Shown: positions 51,066 through 59,838 of the stretch, one piece after another | Layout of the letters: each line of letters begins with the position of its first letter | Position numbering within the stretch: position 1 is the first letter of the stretch | From: Geoglobus sp. UBA235 | GTDB taxonomy: Archaea > Halobacteriota > Archaeoglobi > Archaeoglobales > Archaeoglobaceae | Reading direction: 5' to 3' | Length of the DNA stretch: 64,000 nucleotides | Assembly: GCA_002494725.1 (NCBI GenBank) | Contig: DACG01000014.1 | Coordinates: forward strand, 1-64,000 | Position numbers and translations under genes: made by a program | The notes under the pieces: model-generated | Told to the model about the DNA's origin: nothing | The model's input: the letters and a program-made list of their open reading frames with translations, nothing else | Database searches by the model: none

Positions 51066-52304
51066 ATGGAACTGATAGCTATCGATGACTTCAGTGTTGC
51101 AATTGATCCTGAAACAAACTTCTGGGTGATTGTTGATGGAAATGAAGTTCCAAAGGAAATCAGAGATTTTTTTGATGAAAACAGAGACACGCTCCTTCAG
51201 AAAATGAGGAAATACAGGTTTGAGGTTGATTTCAACACAGTCTACATAAATCCAACTGAGAGATGCAATGCAAACTGCCCATACTGCTACATACCTTCTG
51301 AGGTGAGGAGAAGGGGGAAGGAGATGGATTATGATACACTACGGGATGTTCTTGAAAAAATTGAGGGTGCTGGTGTGAAAAATGTCATATTTCATGGTGC
51401 AGAGCCTCTTGTTGTTAAGGATATGATATTCAGGGCAATTGATGAGTTTGATTATAGCTTCGGGATTCAGACAAATGGGTTTCTGCTTGAAAGAGATGAT
51501 GTTGATTTTCTCATGGAAAGAAATGTTAATGTGGGACTCTCATTTGATTCACCGTACAAAAAAATCGAGGACCTTCTGAGAGGTAAGGGACATCACAGCA
51601 AAATCGTAACCTTGCTTGATTATTTTAATGGATACAGCAGGTTAAACATAATAACAACAATCAACAGCCACAATTACATCCATCTCCCGGATATGATTGA
51701 TTTTCTTGCTGGAAGGGTTGAGGTTGTGCTCATGAATCCGGTGAGAGGGACAAGCAGGGGAGGAAGGGATCTCAGACCAGACCCTGTAAAGGCTTCAGAA
51801 TACTTCATTGAGGCTGTTGAAAGAGCAATACAGCACACAAAAGATGGTAGGAGAGTGGTTATTGGTGATTTCGCAAACATAATGCTTGGAATTGTTGCTC
51901 CCTACTCCAGAGTCCTTCAGTGCGACATCTCTCCGTGTGGTGCTGGCAGAAGGTTTGTTTCAATCTGTCCTGATGGAGTATATCCCTGCGGAGAGTTCAT
52001 TGGCATGGAGGAGTTCAAAATACCGCTTTCTGAAATTGAGAGAGTTTCAGAGTTTTTCACCGCTGTCAGAGAGAGAATTGTGGAAAAAATAGAGGAGTGC
52101 AGAGAGTGCGCATTCAGAAATATATGCGGGAACCCCTGCTCTGCTGAAATTCACTCTGAACACGGCACAATGCTGAAGAAAAGCTATTACTGTGAGTTTT
52201 ACAGAACAATTATAGAGCATGCTTTCAGGGTTATCGCAAGAGGTGACGCCGAGCATGTTGTCAGGCTGAGAAACCTAAAAAAGATCTATGAGATTCAGGT
52301 CTGA
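51066..52304 (+). CDS. Radical SAM/SPASM peptide-modifying enzyme (CbpB-like)
   Basis: 412 residues. The radical SAM 4Fe-4S motif is CNANCPYC (C67, C71, C74). The N-terminal 60 residues before it could form a small peptide-recognition domain. The C-terminal SPASM region carries the auxiliary-cluster cysteines: CDISPCGAGRRFVSICPDGVYPCGEF from residue 286, then CRECAFRNICGNPC and a late Cys (YYCEFY). This is the anaerobic-sulfatase-maturase/peptide-maturase class, which modifies side chains or makes thioether or C-C crosslinks in short peptides. The 27-residue peptide gene just upstream is the obvious substrate (inference). No protease or exporter gene is adjacent. Confidence 0.85.
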   Translation: MELIAIDDFSVAIDPETNFWVIVDGNEVPKEIRDFFDENRDTLLQKMRKYRFEVDFNTVYINPTERCNANCPYCYIPSEVRRRGKEMDYDTLRDVLEKIEGAGVKNVIFHGAEPLVVKDMIFRAIDEFDYSFGIQTNGFLLERDDVDFLMERNVNVGLSFDSPYKKIEDLLRGKGHHSKIVTLLDYFNGYSRLNIITTINSHNYIHLPDMIDFLAGRVEVVLMNPVRGTSRGGRDLRPDPVKASEYFIEAVERAIQHTKDGRRVVIGDFANIMLGIVAPYSRVLQCDISPCGAGRRFVSICPDGVYPCGEFIGMEEFKIPLSEIERVSEFFTAVRERIVEKIEECRECAFRNICGNPCSAEIHSEHGTMLKKSYYCEFYRTIIEHAFRVIARGDAEHVVRLRNLKKIYEIQV

Positions 52305-52362
52305 AAGTGCGATGTGAAAATTTTAATATATAATGAATCCCATGGAAAATTGGTGGGTTGTA

Positions 52363-52632
52363 ATGATAGGTGAGGTTTCTTCCATACTTGGGCTTAGAGT
52401 TTACACCGATGAGGGCAGATACGTTGGCAGAATTGCAGATCTTGCAATTGATGTTGATGGAAGGCAGGTTAAGGGTCTGGCCTTAGTTGATGTTAACAGA
52501 CTGCTGATTGAGACAAGGGCGAATGGAGTTATAATTCCCTACAGGCTCGTGAAGGCTGTGGGAGACATAGTGATTGTCAAGGATGTTTTCAAGAGAATAG
52601 AGAAAAAGGAAACTACTGAGGAGATCCCGTAA
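52363..52632 (+). CDS. PRC-barrel domain protein
   Basis: 89 residues: IGEVSSILGLRVYTDEGRYVGRIADLAIDVDGRQVKGLALVD, then NGVIIPYRLVKAVGDIVIVKDVF, the standard PRC-barrel beta fold found in RimM, photosynthetic reaction centre H and small archaeal proteins of unclear role. ATG 52363 is preferred: the TTTAATATATAA box at 52321-52332 would otherwise overlap the start at 52333. Overlaps the convergent JAMM gene by 20 bases. Confidence 0.8.
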   Translation: MIGEVSSILGLRVYTDEGRYVGRIADLAIDVDGRQVKGLALVDVNRLLIETRANGVIIPYRLVKAVGDIVIVKDVFKRIEKKETTEEIP

Positions 52633-53023
52633 CCTCAATGCCCACCTCCACAAATCCCTTTTCGCTACCGAAATACGCCTTTATTCCACTTTCCGATACT
52701 ATTATCCACACGCCCGGATAAACCCTCATGCCCTCCCTGTCCTTCAGGGAGGGGAAAGGTATCCAGAGCGGATGTGTGTGCCACACTCCCACAACCTCCA
52801 TGCCATCCCTTTCAGCCCTTTCAAATGCTTTTAAAGTCTGCACCGGATCAAGTTCAAATTCTGAAGGTGACTTTCTCGCATTTTCAATCTCCACAATTTC
52901 GGTAATGTAAATCTCATTCCCACACAATTCCCCGAAAAGAAGACCACATCTCTCATAATATCCGATATTCTCCCTTACATTCTCAAGCATGCCATAAACT
53001 TTCCTTGCCATCACAACCTTCAT
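52613..53023 (-). CDS. JAMM/MPN-domain metalloprotease-like protein
   Basis: 136 residues. The JAMM zinc motif is complete: an upstream Glu in CGLLFGEL, then VWHTHPLWIPFPSLKDRE (HxHPx7SxxD). Archaeal JAMM proteins remove ubiquitin-like SAMPs or assist sulfur-carrier processing. ATG 53023 preferred to GTG 53029. No SAMP or E1-like gene in the window. Confidence 0.85.
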   Translation of the reverse strand: MKVVMARKVYGMLENVRENIGYYERCGLLFGELCGNEIYITEIVEIENARKSPSEFELDPVQTLKAFERAERDGMEVVGVWHTHPLWIPFPSLKDREGMRVYPGVWIIVSESGIKAYFGSEKGFVEVGIEVTGSPQ

Positions 53024-53062
53024 GGTCACACAACCTCTCTGTTTTCCAGCATTATTAACATT

Positions 53063-53821
53063 TCAGCCTTGCCCGAACCAAGGCAGGACTATGCCCTCAA
53101 GCTTCCCACCGGAAATCACCATCAGAATCAAGACAAAAACTGGCTGATGAATTAGGTAAATTTTCAGAGTGTTTCTTCCGGCAGCCTCAACAGAGCTGAA
53201 CAGAATTCCTTCGGGAAATCTGAGATCAAATCTCCTCATTCCATTTGGGTAGGCCAGACCTCCAAAACCTACACCGAGAAGGAAAACACCAAACCAGGGG
53301 AAGATTGGAAAGTAGTCAAATGTGAAGAAGACATCGGGAGTTATCCCCAAGGGGAGGAGAAGGAGGGATTCCGAATGGTGGTTCCTTACCACAGATGTTC
53401 CTGCAAGAAAGATGAGGGACAGGAGGACATTCATGGGGCCAAATCTTAAAAATGGGATTCCGAGAAGACTTGACACGCCAAGAAAGTGAAGAATGCCAAA
53501 GTATACTGTACCTGATGGCAGAAATGTCTCTGTTACAGCAGTTATTAAAACTCCAAGCCCGAAAAGCTTTGCAAATCTTTTCAGATATTTTTCAAAACCT
53601 CTTGCTCTGAAATGGGAGATCCACAGAGACAGTCCCGAAATGAAAATGAACATTCCCGCAGTTATTCTTGCAAACCAGTACCAGAAGGTCTCAAAATCAG
53701 AGTAGGAGAAGAAGTACTGCAAATCCGTGACAAAGTTTGAGATCAGCATCATTACAAGAGCGGTTCCCCTGAAAAAGTCAATTTCAGGATATCTTTCTGG
53801 ACGGTGGCTTCCGTCTATCAT
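53063..53821 (-). CDS. DUF1624/HGSNAT-type membrane acyltransferase-like protein
   Basis: 252 residues with seven or eight membrane helices. The N-terminal YPEIDFFRGTALVMMLISNFVTDLQYF and ITAGMFIFISGLSLWISH match the heparan-alpha-glucosaminide acetyltransferase-like family (COG3503). The C-terminal LKIYLIHQPV is also typical. Probably modifies a surface glycan or membrane molecule. The 238 bases upstream (53822-54059) hold no gene I can support. Confidence 0.8.
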   Translation of the reverse strand: MIDGSHRPERYPEIDFFRGTALVMMLISNFVTDLQYFFSYSDFETFWYWFARITAGMFIFISGLSLWISHFRARGFEKYLKRFAKLFGLGVLITAVTETFLPSGTVYFGILHFLGVSSLLGIPFLRFGPMNVLLSLIFLAGTSVVRNHHSESLLLLPLGITPDVFFTFDYFPIFPWFGVFLLGVGFGGLAYPNGMRRFDLRFPEGILFSSVEAAGRNTLKIYLIHQPVFVLILMVISGGKLEGIVLPWFGQG

Positions 53822-54059
53822 TCCGTTTAAGTGAATGGTGGGGAGATATAAAAAACCAGTGAAAAAAAGGCTCTGTCAAGTTCAGCGTATTGCATTTGTA
53901 GTGCTGCAAAAACACTGGTACCTGGATTGATTCTGGAAACAGAAAAATGCATCACCTGATGCTTTAAAAAGTGTGTGAAACTGGACCCGGCTGAGCAACT
54001 CTGGACATGGCCAGGGATAATGCATCCACCTGCTGTTCAAGTGAGACATTGCTCAGGTT

Positions 54060-54626
54060 CTAATTTGATACATGGTTTATCTCTTTTTTCAGCTCCGAAT
54101 TTAACTTCCTTAGGTAGAATAGAAAAGGTAGAGTGAGCCAGATGGGCAGTGTAAGTGAAAAAGGGATAAACCAGGGTGGTAGTTTGCCATGGATTTTACC
54201 CAAAAATATTCCGATCTCCATGGTCAGCAAAGAGAATGTAAGAGCAACACCTAAGCATAACATAGCCTCGAAGTATTTGTTAACCCACAGCCCCCTTCTC
54301 TCCTTTTGTATTTTTGAAATATAAGTAAAGAATGCCGGAAGATTTATTAAATAGGGATATTTATTTATCAGAGTAAATCTGTATTTCGTTAGCAAAATGA
54401 AAATTACCGGGCCAATGCTAAATGCTGCTGGTAGAATCAGAAATGTGGATTTATCTCCGTATCTTGTCGGGTCTCCGCTAAATCCAAAGTGAACCGGAAC
54501 TTCCTGGGGAAAGGTGAGATACGCATAAATTGCAAACATCCACATGCTCAAGAGACCTAACATTATCAGTGTCGCCAGTATTTTACCTTTCATACTCAGC
54601 GGCACCGGTTGAATCTGTTCCTGCAT
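54060..54626 (-). CDS. DUF1648-family membrane protein
   Basis: 188 residues, four to five membrane helices. The DUF1648 motif YLTFPQEVPVHFGFSGDPTRYGDKSTFL lies just after the first helix. Resembles bacterial SdpI-like immunity/membrane proteins in part, but no SdpC-like gene is near. A GAGGTGG site precedes ATG 54626. Function unknown. Confidence 0.72.
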   Translation of the reverse strand: MQEQIQPVPLSMKGKILATLIMLGLLSMWMFAIYAYLTFPQEVPVHFGFSGDPTRYGDKSTFLILPAAFSIGPVIFILLTKYRFTLINKYPYLINLPAFFTYISKIQKERRGLWVNKYFEAMLCLGVALTFSLLTMEIGIFLGKIHGKLPPWFIPFSLTLPIWLTLPFLFYLRKLNSELKKEINHVSN

Positions 54627-55075
54627 TCTTTTACCACCTCAATTTCTAAATTGCGCTTACGTATCCCCTCACAATTGGTTTGGACACCTGTTTGCACTTA
54701 TACTCGTTCTGGATACCTCTTATCTGGCATATTTGACATATTTTAATTTTTACCTAAACTCTCAATGCTCACATGGATGCAAATTTCTACTAATTTTTAA
54801 ATGTTTTGGCCAAGCAGCTGCTGAACGTATCCCATACCATCACGAAGCCGTAAGAATTTGAAAATTAAAAACAATGGACCACCAAAACTTCCAAATTAAC
54901 CTATATGAGACCAAATATCAAACACGCCTAAGAAGCAAACCTGTTGAGAAGCTTCAGAAAATAGACCTCAATTTTTTCACTTCAGCCCTGACACCCTAAC
55001 TGCAGAATCTCATGTTTCAGCAGGCCTGGAAAAGGAAATCCTTAAATAGTCACTGTTGTAAGAGCGTCCAAATGT
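54627..55075. other. 449-base stretch, mostly non-coding
   Basis: Contains a TATA-like box for the flavoprotein gene (CCTTAAATAG, about 55039-55048) and one possible 41-codon gene (54874-54999, listed separately). Otherwise I see only AT-rich sequence with no RNA gene or clear repeat. Confidence 0.4.
54874..54999 (+). CDS. Possible 41-residue hypothetical protein
   Basis: ATG 54874 to TAA 54999, beginning MDHQNFQINLYETKYQTRL and rich in K, R, N and Q. An A/T-rich GAAAATTAAAAAC precedes it, too close for a canonical box. Could be a real small protein, a gene fragment, or chance. No recognised family. Confidence 0.25.
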   Translation: MDHQNFQINLYETKYQTRLRSKPVEKLQKIDLNFFTSALTP

Positions 55076-56482
55076 ATGAACAGATATGACGTCATCATAA
55101 TTGGAGCTGGTCCTGGGGGACTGTTTGCAGCTTACAAACTTGCAGGAAGGCTCAAAGTGGCTGTTTTTGAAATGGGAAGGAGTATAGACAGAAGGAGGTG
55201 TCCAAGTGATCTTGCAGAGAGTTTCTGTTTGAAATGCAGTCCATGCAATGTCACATCTGGTGTTGGTGGTGCCGGTGGACTTTCAGATGGGAAGCTCAAT
55301 TACGTCCATCCCAGCTTCCCTGAAAGTTTTACCGTTGGTGGGGATTTTCTTGGACTTGTTGATGAGAACGTGCTTGCTGAGAAGATGGATGAGGTTGACA
55401 GAATTTTTCTTGAGCACGGAGCTCCTGATGAAATGTATGGCCAGAATGACGAAGAGCTCATTTCACTAATGAGAAAGGCAAATTCAGCTGGAATTGAGTT
55501 TGTCCCGCTGAGGCAGAGACATGTGGGAAGTGATGAGCTTCCAAAGGTGATAAAGAGCATTCAGGATTACCTCATCGAAAATGGAGTTGAAATCTTCACG
55601 AACACAACCATAGCAGACATAAAACCCGATGAAAGGAAAGTTGTCACAACAAAGGGTGATGCCTATTACTACGATTACCTCATCATAGGCGTTGGAAGGG
55701 GAGGGGCTGAGTGGCTTGAAAGGTGGACCCTCAATTACAATTTTGAGGTCAGCAACGAGGCAAAGGCAATAGATGTTGGTGTGAGGGTTGAGGTTCCTGC
55801 AACCATAATGGATGAGATAACCTCCATAATCTACGATCCAAAGCTGAGAATTACAACAAAAAAGCATGATGATTACATGCGAACATTCTGCACCTGTCCG
55901 AAGGGATGGGTGATCAGAGAGGATTACGGGGAGTTCAGTTTGGTAAATGGGCACAGCAAGGCAAAGGAGAAAACAAACAACAGCAACTTTGCATTGCTTG
56001 GACATTACGTTTTCACGGAACCATTTGACATGCCAAACGACTGGGGAAGAGATCTGGCAAAGATCACAACAAAACTTGGCGGTGGGAATCCTCTTGTCCA
56101 GAGACTTAAGGATTTGAGGCTCGGGAGGAGGAGCACTGAGATGAGAATCAGAAACAACCGACTGCTGAAGCCCACCCTAAAAACCGCTGTGCCGGGAGAC
56201 ATTAGCTTAGCCTACCCGGGCAGAGTTGTTGATGACATTATCGATGCTTTGGAACAGCTCGACAAGGTCATTCCCGGTGTTGCCGATGATTCAACCCTGC
56301 TTTATGCTCCCGAGATAAAATTTTACAACCTGAAGCTGAAGGTGAGTCCTGAAATGGAGACGAACATTCCGGGAGTTTATGCAATAGGTGATGGTGCCGG
56401 GGTAAGCAGGGGGATAGTTGGTGCAGCGGTAACAGGGCTCATTTCAGCTGAAAGCATACTCAGGAGGTCAGGAAATGATTGA
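55076..56482 (+). CDS. FAD-dependent dehydrogenase (COG2509-like)
   Basis: 468 residues. N-terminal FAD motif VIIIGAGPGGLFAAYKLA; Cys-containing CPSDLAESFCLKCSPCNVTSGVGGAGGLSDGKLNY typical of this group; central insertion (FCTCPKGWVI, GEFSLVNGHSK); C-terminal GVYAIGDGAGVSRGIVGAAVTGL. Conserved archaeal/bacterial oxidoreductase of unknown substrate, sometimes near purine genes. Overlaps purP by eight bases, so co-transcribed. Confidence 0.85.
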   Translation: MNRYDVIIIGAGPGGLFAAYKLAGRLKVAVFEMGRSIDRRRCPSDLAESFCLKCSPCNVTSGVGGAGGLSDGKLNYVHPSFPESFTVGGDFLGLVDENVLAEKMDEVDRIFLEHGAPDEMYGQNDEELISLMRKANSAGIEFVPLRQRHVGSDELPKVIKSIQDYLIENGVEIFTNTTIADIKPDERKVVTTKGDAYYYDYLIIGVGRGGAEWLERWTLNYNFEVSNEAKAIDVGVRVEVPATIMDEITSIIYDPKLRITTKKHDDYMRTFCTCPKGWVIREDYGEFSLVNGHSKAKEKTNNSNFALLGHYVFTEPFDMPNDWGRDLAKITTKLGGGNPLVQRLKDLRLGRRSTEMRIRNNRLLKPTLKTAVPGDISLAYPGRVVDDIIDALEQLDKVIPGVADDSTLLYAPEIKFYNLKLKVSPEMETNIPGVYAIGDGAGVSRGIVGAAVTGLISAESILRRSGND

Positions 56483-57602
56483 TGAGGCAAGGAAAACTGC
56501 CAAGAGTTATGACGACATTACAGTTGGAATCTTCGGCTCACATTCCGCCAAGGAAACCGGAATGGCTGCAAAGACCTTCGGACTCAAAACGGCTGTGGTT
56601 GTGCAAAAAGGGAGGGAAAAGCTATACACAAAATACAACCGCCATTTATTTGATGAGGTCATTTTGCTGGACAGCTTTAAAGATCTTGTGAATGAGGAGG
56701 TTCAGGAAACCCTCATCGAGATGAACACGGTTTTCATTCCCAACAGAAGTTTTGCGGTGTATGTTGGCTATGATGCAATAGAGAAAGAGTTCAGGGTGCC
56801 GATTTATGGAAACAGATTTCTTCTAAGAGCTGAAGAAAGAAATTACGAGAGAGGACAGTATTACCTGCTGAAAAAGGCTGGTTTGAGATACCCCAGGGAG
56901 TTCAAAAGCCCTGAGGAGATAGACAGGCTCGTGGTTGTTAAGGTTCAGCAGGCGAAGAACCCGCTTGAAAGAGCATTTTTCTACGCAAATTCTCCTGAAG
57001 ATTATCACAGGCAGGCTGAAAGACTGCTGAAAGATGGCATTATTGACGAGAAGGGGCTCGAAGAGGCGAGAATTGAGGAATACGTTCTTGGAGCCAGATT
57101 CAATGCCAATTTCCACAGCTATGCATTAAAGGATGTTTTCGGCAACTTCGATTTTGTTGGATTTTCAGACAGGAGACAGGTCAACCTGCAGGGCTTTCTC
57201 AATCTTCCGGCAAAGGACCAGCTGAAGATAGATGTTCCGGTTAAAAACGAGGAGATAGGCCATTTTGGAGTGACGATGAGAGAGAGCAAGCAGGAAATGA
57301 TTTACGAGGCAGGTGAGAGGTTTATAGAGGCGTGCATGAGGGAGTACCCCCCAGGCATAATTGGCATGTTTGGATTGCAGGGGGCGATGGCATACTCTCC
57401 AGAAGATGATTCAAGACTTGAGTTTGTGATCTTTGATGTTTCCATGCGTGTTCCCGGAGACCCCGCAATAGGCCCAACCTCACCAGAGATGAGGAACCTG
57501 AGTTTGAAACATGGAATCAAAATTGAAGACCCTCTTGATCTGACGATGATGGAGCTCAAAAAGGCATTTGAGATGGAAAGGTTGAGTGATGTGGTAACCT
57601 GA
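56475..57602 (+). CDS. purP: FAICAR synthetase PurP (ATP-grasp)
   Basis: Formylates AICAR with formate and ATP in the archaeal purine pathway. 375 residues: TVGIFGSHSAKETGMAAKTFGLKTAVV at the start, GNRFLLRAEERNYERGQYYLLKKAGLRYPREF, EEYVLGARFNANFHSY, and the C-terminal FVIFDVSMRVPGDPAIGPTSPEMRNL metal-site region. Archaea often have PurP paralogues, so this could be a paralogue with another substrate. Ends next to a convergent regulator. Confidence 0.9.
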   Translation: MIDEARKTAKSYDDITVGIFGSHSAKETGMAAKTFGLKTAVVVQKGREKLYTKYNRHLFDEVILLDSFKDLVNEEVQETLIEMNTVFIPNRSFAVYVGYDAIEKEFRVPIYGNRFLLRAEERNYERGQYYLLKKAGLRYPREFKSPEEIDRLVVVKVQQAKNPLERAFFYANSPEDYHRQAERLLKDGIIDEKGLEEARIEEYVLGARFNANFHSYALKDVFGNFDFVGFSDRRQVNLQGFLNLPAKDQLKIDVPVKNEEIGHFGVTMRESKQEMIYEAGERFIEACMREYPPGIIGMFGLQGAMAYSPEDDSRLEFVIFDVSMRVPGDPAIGPTSPEMRNLSLKHGIKIEDPLDLTMMELKKAFEMERLSDVVT

Positions 57603-58298
57603 TCACCTCCTCCTTATCTGAAGGGCAAGCAGAATGAATGAGAGTACAATCAGAGTGAGAGCAATGTAAAACATAGCATCAGAGACCCCTCCCACTGCCT
57701 TGGTCACATGAATAGCAGGTGTTTCAGCAGGTGTTGGTGTTAGAGCTGCTTTTGGAGCTGGAGTTTGGATGTATTCAGAAATCGGAGTGGGAGTTGCAGT
57801 TGGAGCAGGCACAGGAGTTCCTGAAATCGGGGTCGAGACTGGAGATGGGATTGGGGTTGGCGCAGGTGTGGGGGTTGTGATGGCCTTTTCAATCTCTTTT
57901 GCTGGCACAGGCGTTTCCCTCACGGCAGATGGCACCACCTGAACTCTGGATCTCAGAGATTCCATGTAATAGAGTGTCAGCATAACCAATCCCGAAATGA
58001 ACATTGCCATCGATACCACAAATCTGACAATAACCTTTCTTTCTGGCTCGGGTCTGACGATCTTGGCCCCTTCTTCTGTTATCTCATAGTATATCCACTT
58101 TCTGCCCTCGTCAACCCTTCTTATCAGTCCAGCTTTCTCAAGCTTCTCCAGATGCTCCTTGACAGAGGATTTCGATATTCCGATCTCCTTTGAAAGCTCA
58201 CTGAGTGTCTTTCTTCTATCTGCAATACTTCTGAGAATTTCCATTCTGGTTTCTGACGAGAGTAGGAGAAGTGCTTCCCGATCAAGGCTGATCTTCAC
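57603..58298 (-). CDS. Membrane-anchored ArsR-type winged-helix protein with Thr/Pro linker
   Basis: 231 residues from GTG 58298. An ArsR/TrmB-like winged helix (1-80; KTLSELSKEIGISKSSVKEHLEKLEKAGLIRRVDEGRKWIYYEIT) is followed by a membrane helix (about 92-112), a long low-complexity T/P/A-rich segment (about 120-198), and a second membrane helix (about 207-227) with RRR at the end. The two helices put the Thr/Pro segment outside the cell. Likely a membrane-tethered regulator; signal and targets unknown. Confidence 0.8.
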   Translation of the reverse strand: MKISLDREALLLLSSETRMEILRSIADRRKTLSELSKEIGISKSSVKEHLEKLEKAGLIRRVDEGRKWIYYEITEEGAKIVRPEPERKVIVRFVVSMAMFISGLVMLTLYYMESLRSRVQVVPSAVRETPVPAKEIEKAITTPTPAPTPIPSPVSTPISGTPVPAPTATPTPISEYIQTPAPKAALTPTPAETPAIHVTKAVGGVSDAMFYIALTLIVLSFILLALQIRRR

Positions 58299-58481
58299 CG
58301 TAATCCCTTCTCTGGGGGAAATATAAAGGATTTGGAAATGTTAGTTTTTATAAAAATCGAAAAATACATTAGTTTAATACATTAATAGTTATAAATATTA
58401 TAAAAATTATATTAAAAACACTGATTAACAAATATCCCAATAAGAGAAGAACCAAAAACAAAGTATATCCAATATTGTAGA

Positions 58482-58979
58482 TTACAAAATCTTGAGCTTT
58501 TTCACGAAATTTGCTTTTTCTTCAATAATTCTTTGGTTGGAATAACTATAGTCAAGTAGTTTTTTAATATAGTGTTTTCTCAACTCTTTATATCTGATAC
58601 TTACTCTAAAATCACTAGGTAGTTCTGAATAATCTCCTTGGATACCGTGTGCTTCTTTAATAATTTTCCCAGGATCGGGAATTAAATATGCAAGCGTTCT
58701 TACTCTTAGTGCTTTAATTGAAAAGTACATCCTAGAAATCAACAAAATCAAACTTATACTTATCGTAATTAAGAGAATAGAAAAATACTTGTTAAAAAAC
58801 TTAAAAACAATTGATAATGCAGCCAAATCTGCAGTTATCATTAAAAGTATAGTTCGGCAAATCATATCTGCTTTGTCATCTATGACATTCTTTCTTCTCC
58901 AATTGTGGTCGAAAAACCATTTTGATAAATCATAAATCAAACTTTCAGGATCTTCTTTTATACGTCGCTTGCATTTCAT
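58482..58979 (-). CDS. Two-helix membrane protein resembling SLATT/PycTM effectors
   Basis: 165 residues in markedly AT-rich DNA (58300-59060). Two membrane helices (about 42-60 and 66-85) preceded by DDKADMICRTILLMITADL and followed by KALRVRT; a soluble helical tail ends NQRIIEEKANFVKKLKIL. The D-K-A start, paired helices and K-rich end resemble SLATT/PycTM (DUF5706-like) domains, proposed pore-forming effectors of nucleotide-signal defence systems. No nucleotide cyclase is adjacent. Assignment is by pattern only. Confidence 0.5.
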   Translation of the reverse strand: MKCKRRIKEDPESLIYDLSKWFFDHNWRRKNVIDDKADMICRTILLMITADLAALSIVFKFFNKYFSILLITISISLILLISRMYFSIKALRVRTLAYLIPDPGKIIKEAHGIQGDYSELPSDFRVSIRYKELRKHYIKKLLDYSYSNQRIIEEKANFVKKLKIL

Positions 58980-59090
58980 ATATCTTATTTTTTGATTATT
59001 GGTACTATCTTAACCTTGCTGTTCGATTTTCGATTGATCCAATTTTATATCTTTGAGAAAAATAATCATCCCTCAAAAAGATTTTTAAGA

Positions 59091-59330
59091 TCATGTCGAA
59101 TCTAAAGCCTCTCTTTTCCCCTCCTGATACTTCTCGTACAGCAGGATTCCGAAGCCATAGAAGAAAATCACCATGCCTGCGATATTTACGGACGGTGAGA
59201 ACCACAGGATGAGCCCAACGACGATTAAGTCCTTTACTCTGTTTCTCCTGTTCTCCTCAAGACTTTTTGCTGGATTTAACACTGACAGCAGCAGGACAAT
59301 TATTATGATTGCGAACAGGACTATTATCAT
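59091..59330 (-). CDS. Small membrane protein, unknown function
   Basis: 79 residues from ATG 59330. Two or three hydrophobic helices (1-18, 35-65) separated by a basic loop (LEENRRNRVKDL) and a charged tail (YEKYQEGKREALDS). Starts 25 bases after the stop of the upstream single-helix protein, so one operon. Not recognised. Confidence 0.55.
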   Translation of the reverse strand: MIIVLFAIIIIVLLLSVLNPAKSLEENRRNRVKDLIVVGLILWFSPSVNIAGMVIFFYGFGILLYEKYQEGKREALDST

Positions 59331-59355
59331 CTCGTTAGCTCCGAAGAAGAACACC

Positions 59356-59748
59356 CTAATCGCCCCCCATCGGAACGGGCTTAACGGGCTGGTAGCAGAC
59401 AACGGCCTTCTTTATCTCGCCCGCACTCACAACAAACACCCTCGTCTCGTTGAGGATGTCGCTGTTAAGGTAGCAGACCTCCTCGCTGCCCTTTCCTATC
59501 CTGTCGAACCTGCAGATCTCTCTATCCTTTCCGCCAACGACGACATCGTTCAAGTCCTCCCGTGCGGATATTATTATCGCGTTCTCAACACACCTCGCCC
59601 AGAAAGGCTCCTGAACACCTTCACCCCTTTCAATGCTCTTTTTAATCTCCAAGTAGAACCCTATAGCAGCTATACCAATCAGCAGAACTCCCAGCGCGAG
59701 GATGATTGAGCTGAGCCTTGACAGCTCGCCCTTTTTATCCGGATTCAT
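59356..59748 (-). CDS. Single-helix membrane-anchored protein, unknown function
   Basis: 130 residues. One N-terminal membrane helix (about 12-33), then an extracellular part with four Cys (CVENA, CRFDR, CYLNSD, CYQPV) that could form two disulfides. Upstream A/T-rich DNA (59762-59785) holds its promoter. Base composition is noticeably more G/C-rich than the AT-rich genes on either side. Not recognised. Confidence 0.6.
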   Translation of the reverse strand: MNPDKKGELSRLSSIILALGVLLIGIAAIGFYLEIKKSIERGEGVQEPFWARCVENAIIISAREDLNDVVVGGKDREICRFDRIGKGSEEVCYLNSDILNETRVFVVSAGEIKKAVVCYQPVKPVPMGGD

Positions 59749-59838
59749 AGAATCAAAAATCTTTAATTAAATATTTAAAATTTTCGCCATAAACTTAATT
59801 TTGTTCTTGTCTCGGAAGGATCCCTGGAACAGCACCTT

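Noticed and set aside
53822..54059. Possible insertion-sequence end (GGCTCTGTCAAGTT near 53869)
   Set aside because: Resembles IS6-type ends only loosely; no matching inverted repeat or transposase fragment was found nearby.
57720..57900. Tandem-repeat-like DNA in the T/P-rich region
   Set aside because: It is explained as low-complexity coding sequence for the extracellular linker rather than a DNA repeat element.
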